From positions 1-23,409 of IMG/VR virus record IMGVR_UViG_3300044729_002606: a DNA stretch of 23,409 bases. One strand, given 5' to 3'. A program made the position numbers and the translations under genes. The DNA comes from a virus. Shown in pieces: positions 1 through 5,400 of the stretch. Below the pieces are notes generated by a model, which saw nothing but the letters and a program-made list of their open reading frames with translations, made no database searches and was not told the origin of the DNA. Numbering within the stretch: the stretch's first letter is position 1; every line of letters starts with the position of its first letter.

Positions 1-117
1 TCCGGCAAAAATGTCGGCGGGCAGTTCGGCCCCGAAAACAAGCGGCAGTGGTTCACCTTGGCTCGTTTGGTCTTAGAGTCCTTTGAGGCGCAAAAAGCGC
101 AGCGTCTCGCCGCCTAA
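1..117 (+). CDS. Partial hypothetical protein (C-terminal 38 residues)
   Basis: The plus frame starting at base 1 is open to a TAA at 115-117 and encodes 38 residues ending KAQRLAA. The 5' end lies outside the window, so total length and domains are unknown. The visible tail is basic and helical in character, with no motif I recognise. The next gene's ATG follows one base after the stop, the same tight packing seen in the rest of this small rightward cluster. I call it a real gene end because of that spacing and the open frame. No function is proposed. Confidence 0.5.
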   Translation, partial: SGKNVGGQFGPENKRQWFTLARLVLESFEAQKAQRLAA

Positions 118-118
118 C

Positions 119-295
119 ATGAACATCACAACCATCGCCCAGACCGCTGCCGCATTCAACGCGGACCACGATTACGACGTGGCCGCCGCGCTCAAGCTCA
201 CTGAGCTTGTCATCCAGCACGCGCATGTTGTCCAATTGGCGCGCAAAGAAGCCGCCGACCCGCAGCTTGCGCTGCCACTGGAGGTTGCCGAATGA
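119..295 (+). CDS. Small hypothetical protein, 58 aa
   Basis: This short protein begins MNITTIAQTAAAFNADHD and ends ALPLEVAE. The ATG at 119 is chosen over an in-frame TTG at 83 because the TTG start would overlap the upstream frame by more than 30 bases, whereas 119 sits one base after the upstream stop. The stop overlaps the next gene's ATG (ATGA at 292-295), so it appears translationally coupled to the lipoprotein. The composition is that of an acidic-to-neutral helical cytoplasmic protein with no signal peptide or membrane segment. I do not recognise the family. It may be an accessory phage gene. Confidence 0.55.
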   Translation: MNITTIAQTAAAFNADHDYDVAAALKLTELVIQHAHVVQLARKEAADPQLALPLEVAE

Positions 296-672
296 TCGCC
301 GCCATCGCTAGACACGCCGCTCCTCTGGCCTTGGCGGCGGTCCTCGCCGGCTGCCAAACCGCACCCGAGCCGCTGGTCCGCCAGGGCATCCGCATGATGC
401 CGGTGCAGGTTGTCACTTCGCCGCCCAACGCCATCATCGAGTACAACAACGAGGTTGTCGGCGTGTCGCCGTGCGTCATCAAGCTGCCAGCCACACCGGA
501 GGGCAACTGGCGCGACTTCCAGCAGGCTCACGTCCTGCGCGCCGAGATGGCTGACTACTCCGACTGGGAGTACAAGGAGTACAACGCCGGTGCGCCGATC
601 CCGGAGCGTGTGGTCTTCATTTTGGCCGATGCACAACGCGCCTATATGCAGCAATTGCGATGGGTGCGATGA
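292..672 (+). CDS. Lipoprotein with PEGA-like segment, 126 aa
   Basis: The protein opens with a lipoprotein signal peptide: a charged start, a hydrophobic stretch at residues 8-19 and a lipobox Leu-Ala-Gly-Cys with Cys21. It should therefore be lipidated and anchored in the envelope, leaving about 106 mature residues. Residues 41-62 (VTSPPNAIIEYNNEVVGVSP) resemble a PEGA-type surface repeat, in which a SPP-x-A start is followed by a short beta hairpin and a G-x-SP turn. The rest is unrecognised. It overlaps both neighbours by ATGA-type junctions, so it belongs to the small rightward operon convergent with the integrase. A surface lipoprotein next to a phage integrase could be a lysogenic-conversion or superinfection-exclusion factor, but that is inference from position. 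A second spanin-like role is also possible. Confidence 0.7.
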   Translation: MIAAIARHAAPLALAAVLAGCQTAPEPLVRQGIRMMPVQVVTSPPNAIIEYNNEVVGVSPCVIKLPATPEGNWRDFQQAHVLRAEMADYSDWEYKEYNAGAPIPERVVFILADAQRAYMQQLRWVR

Positions 673-893
673 CCAAGCACGACTACCTGCTCACCGGCAC
701 GTTCCCCTGGGACGGCCTGCGCCTCGCCGGCCGCCGCTTCGACAGCCCCGAGCTGTTCGCCATGATGCGCCGGCAGTGCCTCAGCGATAGCTGCGTGCGG
801 CATGCGTGCGCGGACCTCGATGTCCTGCCGTTCGCCGAGGAGGTTGCGGCGATTGAGGCGCATATTTGCCGCAGGGAAGCGGCTTATTGCTGA
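669..893 (+). CDS. Cysteine-containing hypothetical protein, 74 aa
   Basis: The ATG at 669 overlaps the stop of the lipoprotein gene (ATGA), which makes it the likely start. An in-frame ATG at 660 would add only three residues. The protein has five cysteines (C37, C42, C47, C67, C74). The first three are spaced C-x4-C-x4-C, but there is no recognised zinc-finger pattern. No signal peptide or membrane segment is visible. Its last ten bases overlap the end of the oppositely directed integrase gene, so there is no room between the two for a dedicated terminator. Function unknown. Confidence 0.55.
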   Translation: MTKHDYLLTGTFPWDGLRLAGRRFDSPELFAMMRRQCLSDSCVRHACADLDVLPFAEEVAAIEAHICRREAAYC

Positions 894-1999
894 TCCCACA
901 CCGCTGCGACATCCACCTCGCGGTCGTAGACAGCGTAAAATCTGGCCGTTGTCTGCGGGCTTGCGTGGCCGAGCATGTGCTGCACTACGCTGATCTTTCC
1001 GGTGGCGTTGAGCATGTCGGAGCCGGCTTGTCGGCGCAGCTCGTAGGCCGCCGAGCGCCGGTCTGGCAGAAACTCGCGCACCCAGAGGTTGAAGTTGCGC
1101 TCCATGAATTTCATCCGAGTGCCAGCAGTGCGGCCGACAACCATGAAGTCCTCCGCGGCGAGCAACTCCGGCACCATCCATTGCGGCAGCGCCATGACCC
1201 GCCCGCGCTTGTGGCCAGTCTTGAGCGTCAGCTCCTCCTTGGGCCGCTCAATGAGCACCATGACGTGCCGGTCGCCGCGGTCTTCGATCCAGCCCCGGCG
1301 GCAGTAGGCAACCTCTTTGGGCGTCATGCCCAGGTAGCGAGTTAGTAAATACGCGCGCCGGGTGGCGCCGCCGATAGCCTTGCTGCTGGCGTCCATCTTT
1401 TCCAGCGTCTCTGGCGCGATGCGGATAAAGGTCGAGACCGGCGCCTTCATGCCCTTGGTCGCCGCGGCGAACTTGGCGATGGAATCCGGCAGCTCAAAGC
1501 CCTCCCAGTCCAGCGGATGGGCGAAGATGGCGCGGGCCGAGGCGAGGTTGGTGCGCACGCTGTAGGCGCTGCCTTGGAACTTGGCCTTGTATTTGGCGAC
1601 AAGCAAGGGCGAGATCACCGAAAGCGGCTTGGCTCGCACGGCGTCATTGTCGCCGCCGAGCGCGGTGCGCAGGACGATGAGGAGGCAGTTGACATTGGCG
1701 TGGCGGCTGGCGATTTTGCTGGTCTGCAAGTAATGATCAATAGCCTTGCCAACCGGGAGCGCCGTGGCGCGCATGGCGTGGTCCTTGAGGGCAGCCACGC
1801 CCTTGGTCGCTATGTCATCAAGGATCGCCTTGGCCTTCACCTTGGCCAGCTCGAGACTCTCAGTGCCGAGCGAGACGCGCTGCCGCTTGCGGATGCCTGG
1901 GTGATAGAACTTGAGTTGCCAGCGCGGCGAGGCCGTTGTGGTGTAAAGACGGCCGGAGATGCCGCTGCTTTTGATGGCGTGCATGCCGTGCTTTCGCAT
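884..1999 (-). CDS. int: Tyrosine recombinase / phage integrase, 371 aa
   Basis: This is a site-specific recombinase that would catalyse integration and, with an excision factor, excision of the phage. The N-terminal part (about residues 10-70) resembles an arm-binding region, and residues 80-165 a core-binding helical domain. The C-terminal catalytic part shows box II as Y319-E-L-R322-R, followed by a clear L-G-H345 motif and the candidate nucleophile Tyr355 ten residues later. In the box I helix, where a G-x-R-x-x-E pattern is expected, the sequence reads G224-M-T226-P-K-E229, so the first catalytic Arg appears replaced by Thr. The His of HxxR is Tyr319. The start at 1999 has no good Shine-Dalgarno. 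Met6 is an alternative. The gene starts beside three copies of a 9-bp repeat and a tRNA-derived core, the usual int-attP arrangement. Confidence 0.85.
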   Translation of the reverse strand: MRKHGMHAIKSSGISGRLYTTTASPRWQLKFYHPGIRKRQRVSLGTESLELAKVKAKAILDDIATKGVAALKDHAMRATALPVGKAIDHYLQTSKIASRHANVNCLLIVLRTALGGDNDAVRAKPLSVISPLLVAKYKAKFQGSAYSVRTNLASARAIFAHPLDWEGFELPDSIAKFAAATKGMKAPVSTFIRIAPETLEKMDASSKAIGGATRRAYLLTRYLGMTPKEVAYCRRGWIEDRGDRHVMVLIERPKEELTLKTGHKRGRVMALPQWMVPELLAAEDFMVVGRTAGTRMKFMERNFNLWVREFLPDRRSAAYELRRQAGSDMLNATGKISVVQHMLGHASPQTTARFYAVYDREVDVAAVWDQQ

Positions 2000-2000
2000 G

Positions 2001-2052
2001 AGTTTGGCAGCGCGTCAAATAGTTTGGCAAAATTGAGGCCGAAAGTTTGGCA
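2001..2052. repeat. Three AGTTTGGCA direct repeats (putative integrase arm sites, int side)
   Basis: Identical 9-mers AGTTTGGCA occur at 2001-2009, 2021-2029 and 2044-2052, at intervals of 20 and 23 bases, roughly two helical turns. They lie immediately upstream of the integrase start. A fourth copy is found beyond the tRNA-derived core. Tyrosine integrases of the lambda type bind such repeated arm sites on both sides of the core, and sites this close to the int start could also repress int transcription. The repeats are seen directly. Their role is inferred. Confidence 0.7.
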
Positions 2053-2069
2053 GAAACATGGGTATTTGT

Positions 2070-2088
2070 TGGACGCTGCTGGACGCTG
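2070..2088. repeat. Tandem TGGACGCTG repeat, 10-bp period
   Basis: TGGACGCTG occurs at 2070-2078 and again at 2080-2088, an exact 10-base period that would place both copies on the same face of the helix. A partial third match, TGGACG, lies at 2270-2275 beyond the core. The pair sits between the arm-type repeats and the tRNA-derived core, where excision-factor or accessory-protein sites are commonly found. Binding by any protein is inference. Confidence 0.45.
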
Positions 2089-2121
2089 TCAGCACCGTCC
2101 GTCAGAAGAATTTGATAGCTC

Positions 2122-2158
2122 GCCGGCATAGCACAGCGGTAGTGCACCTGATTTGTAA
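2122..2158 (+). other. 5' half of a tRNA-Thr(UGU) gene: probable attP core
   Basis: Thirty-seven bases fold as the first half of a tRNA. There is a 7-nt acceptor strand GCCGGCA, the TA at positions 8-9, a D stem GCAC/GTGC closing the loop AGCGGTA, base 26 A, anticodon-stem strand CCTGA and loop TTTGTAA with anticodon TGT (Thr). The match to a tRNA stops exactly after the loop: the next bases AGAGC cannot pair with CCTGA, and no T arm or 3' acceptor strand follows. It is therefore a tRNA fragment, not a functional gene. Flanking repeats on both sides and the adjacent integrase indicate the identity core of attP, with crossover probably at or near the anticodon region. Confidence 0.75.
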
Positions 2159-2208
2159 AGAGCTGCCCAGCCCTGTAAACATGCGGGTCTTCGGGCGCTT
2201 TGGCCGAT

Positions 2209-2217
2209 AGTTTGGCA
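2209..2217. repeat. Fourth AGTTTGGCA repeat (putative arm site, far side of core)
   Basis: This copy is identical to the three near the integrase start, including the preceding AT shared with the 2021 copy. Its presence on the opposite side of the tRNA-derived core indicates that both flanks belong to the phage, as expected for attP and not for a host/prophage junction. Confidence 0.65.
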
Positions 2218-2225
2218 GTAAGAGG

Positions 2226-2259
2226 GCAAAAAAGAAAGGGCCAGCCGGAGCTGACCCTT
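2226..2259 (-). terminator. Intrinsic terminator of the leftward late operon
   Basis: Read on the minus strand, AAGGGTCAGC, loop TCCG and GCTGGCCCTT form a 10-bp stem with one G-U wobble. It is followed at once by TCTTTTTT. On the plus strand the same position would be a C-A mismatch with no clean T tract, so the element is oriented for leftward transcription. It lies 27 bases beyond the stop of the last late gene (2287) and separates the late operon from the attachment region and integrase. Confidence 0.85.
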
Positions 2260-2286
2260 AGTCTCTTTCTGGACGTGCCAGATGAG

Positions 2287-2499
2287 CTATAAATCTTCCA
2301 GTCCTGCCGGAGCTGGTTCTGCTGGTCGCCGCACTGGGAACTCAGATGAGTCGCGGTCGGTCACCATTGCAATAACCTTGCGCCGCTCGTCAGCGGTCAG
2401 CCGCCGGCCACGCATCCGTTCTGCGGCGCCGACCATTCCTTCCACGGTGTCAGCTATGTCGTCCGGTTCGTCGGTAAAATCTGCGGGAAATCCACTCAT
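2287..2499 (-). CDS. Small acidic hypothetical protein, 70 aa (last late gene)
   Basis: This is the final gene of the late operon. Its ATG overlaps the stop of the 1827-aa gene (ATGA at 2496-2499), so it is probably made by translational coupling. The N-terminal third is acidic (DEPDD), the middle is helical with several Arg residues, and the end is Pro/Ala-rich. There is no membrane segment, signal or known motif. The terminator follows 27 bases downstream. It may be a virion or packaging accessory protein, but its family is unknown to me. Confidence 0.65.
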   Translation of the reverse strand: MSGFPADFTDEPDDIADTVEGMVGAAERMRGRRLTADERRKVIAMVTDRDSSEFPVRRPAEPAPAGLEDL

Positions 2500-5400
2500 T
2501 GTTCTAGGTAATTGAATACACCATTTTTAAGGGAAAGTCGAATCGTTTGTCCCGCATCGTTGGAACCCTCAACAAACCCTTCAGCCGTGCGCATGAACTG
2601 GGCAAAGTCGCTCGCCGTGCCGTTGCGTCCGTATTTGCGGACGAAGTTTTTTGTTATATCCAAGGACGAGTGTCCGACCGCTTCGTTCTTGATTGAGTTC
2701 CAAGTCACCCAGTGAAGCCCGCCGGGATCGGCGTGAGCACCGAGGTAGTTGCGCAGTTCTGGCGAGTTGTTGATTGCCACCTGCGCCACGCTGTCAAGGG
2801 AGTTGTATAGGGCGAGGCTGAATGCAGGGCTGTCGTTCTCAATAGTTCCGTAGTTCTTATAAATGCCGATAGGATCTTGCGGGATGACCTTCGACGCTCC
2901 TACATACTTGAAGTATTGCTCCGGTGTTGCCGCGCCGGTCAGCTTCATCACGTCTGGCAGGTAAAGGTCAACAAAGCGCCAGCGATCCAGCACACTGCCC
3001 TTGACTCCGAAGCTCAAGCCCACAAAGCCCTGCACCTTGTTTTTCATTCCGACCTTGCCGTGTCCAAGCGCATTGAATTGAGCGCGCATGTCGATTGCGT
3101 TGTTGTTGGCGTAAAGCGCGGCCACCTCGTCCCATCGTCCGTTGTGGTAGACCAGCGCATTGTAGAACGAATTGGCGTTTGACTTGGCGTTGTTGCCCTT
3201 GCCTCTAAAGTCTCCTTGGGTGCTATCCAATGCCTTAGCAACTAGTGCCTCCCAGTCTTCTATCTGCATGGAAAACTTGCCGCTGGTGGATTGGTCAATC
3301 GCCTCAATGATCGCTGGGTCCAGCATCAAGCGCATCCACGCAGCCTCTTGGTTGATCACGTCAAGCTGCTTAGATAGCGTGCCCCAGAAGTGATGCAGCG
3401 CCGTGTTGAGTGACGACGGTTGCCCGCCAACTAACTGGCGCATCTCGGTCACTCCGTCCAGTCCTTGCATAGCCGCGGCGCGCGTTCCGGGCACGGTGCG
3501 CTTGCCGTGGAATCCTCCGTCAAGCAATCCCACAAACGCCGTGGGGTCAGTCAGCATCAGCTTTAGCCCGCTTGGTGGAATCAAAATATCCCCAGCAACG
3601 CCAGAGGCGCGCATGATCTCGGAGTAGCCGACCGGATCGACAAACTTCATCGGATCAGCCGCAGCCATTGCCGCCGCCTGCACTGACTGCTGCGCGTTTG
3701 CCTGCGCCCGCGCGCGGTCTGTCTGGGCAACATCATAGATGTCCTGCTTTGACCATGATACGCCTTTAGTCTTGTCGAGCTTGATGTTGGGAAGAGGCAT
3801 GCGGTATTCGCCCGTGTAACCATTCCAGTTCTTGGAGTCGCCGCCATCGACTACAATATCCTTGGGCTTTTTCATTTCGCCAGGCACCAACTTTTCTCCT
3901 GCAATTGTTTTAACCATCTTCGGCTTGCCTTGGCGCTGCACCTGTACGACCACCTTTGGCACGTTTGACGCTCCGCGCGGAAGCCGAGGAAGCGCCTTGC
4001 GCGCGGTATTGGTCAGCTGAGTGACAGTGCCCCTTGGCATCGCCACACCTTGATCGCCAGCGTCCGCCACATCCGGCATCGCCTGCCCACGCCTCTGCAG
4101 CGCCCGCTGCAACTGCGCATCTTCCGACCGCACGCCGCGGCGCTCCAGCTCTGCGCTGATCGCCTCGTTGCGCCGGAGCAGCTCGCGGGTCTGCGCCGCG
4201 CCGCCACGCACCGGACGGCCCTCACGCATGCCCAAGGTGGAGAGTCCGAGGTAGCCTTGGTTCTCCTCGTATTGGCGTAGGAGCTGGTCGGTGGTGAGCG
4301 TCTCGACGGCATCCGGCATCCCCTGAGCCTCCCGCGGGATCTGCTGGGGCATGCGGTTGTTGTTGATCTTGTCGTAGTCGAAGGAAAGACCCTCGCGGCC
4401 GGTCGGCGTGAGGTCGTTGTAGCGGTCGAGGCGGAAGCTGCGCACGCTGCCTCGGGGGTTGAGGTCGCTGAATAGCGGGTTGGCCTTGCGCTGCACGGCG
4501 GTGCCGGTGCCGATCAAGCCGTTGAGCATGTCCCGCTTGGCTTGTCCGATACCAGCCTCACCCGGCAGTCCGTTGCGATGGTTGCCGAGGTAGGTTCTGA
4601 GGTCAGCCTCAATGACCTGCATGTCATTATTGAAGATGCCCAGCTCGCCGTTGTTGATCGCCTTCATAGCGGCAGCGCGGAAGGCGTTAAGATCCATCAG
4701 CACCGTCTTTAGGTGCTTGTTTGCTGTCATCTCCCAGCCGACAAAAGCCACCTCTCGCTGGATTGCCCGGATGTCTCCTCGGTTGCGGACGCGGTAGGTG
4801 CCGTCTTTGCCGTCGCCGATGGCGTTGTAGTCGGCGATGAACGTCATGCCGCGCTCGCGGCTGGCTTCCAGCACCCGGGCAAACTCGCGCATCCATTTTG
4901 GGAAATGGACGAAATGGTCAAACTGCGCAGGAAGCGTTGGCCCGCTGACGATAGTGCGACCGGAGTCCGTTCTGCGCAGGCCAAACTCGGTGGAATTAGC
5001 CGCAAGAATGCGAGAAGGGTTGTAGAGCGTCTTGGCTTGCGTGGTGCGGGAGCCTTCGCGTGCGCGCACTTCGCTCGGGCTACGCCACTGCGTCTTGCCG
5101 GTCTCGTCCACATACAGAAACTCGTTGCCAACTTGGCCGCCCTTGTCCGGGTCTGGGCGCATCTTGGTGTGTGGCGAGCGGGCCGCGCTGTCAGGCGTGC
5201 CATCGACAGACACCTTCGTGCCGCGGGTCTCCCGCTTGCCGGCGTCCTCTAGTCCGGCCAGCAAATCATTGTAGGCGCGCACATGCTCGATCATCCGCTT
5301 GCGCAGCACCGGCGACTGGAAGAGCGGGTTGTCGCGGAACAGCACCGAAGGGTTGTCCAGCGGCTTGCCGGTCGTGCGGTCAAACTTGGCGCCTAGCACC

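Noticed and set aside
1517-2131. 204-codon plus-strand frame across the integrase and attP
   Set aside because: It is antisense to int and runs into the non-coding attachment region. Its protein has no recognisable domain and there is no ribosome site.
2122-2158. Host/prophage junction (attL or attR) instead of attP
   Set aside because: Identical arm-type repeats occur on both sides and the integrase lies on one side with late phage genes on the other, so both flanks look like phage DNA. A rearranged contig cannot be fully excluded.
2122-2217. A complete, functional tRNA-Thr gene
   Set aside because: The 3' strand of the anticodon stem, the T arm and the 3' acceptor strand are all missing downstream of base 2158. 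Nothing nearby can pair with GCCGGCA in the right position.
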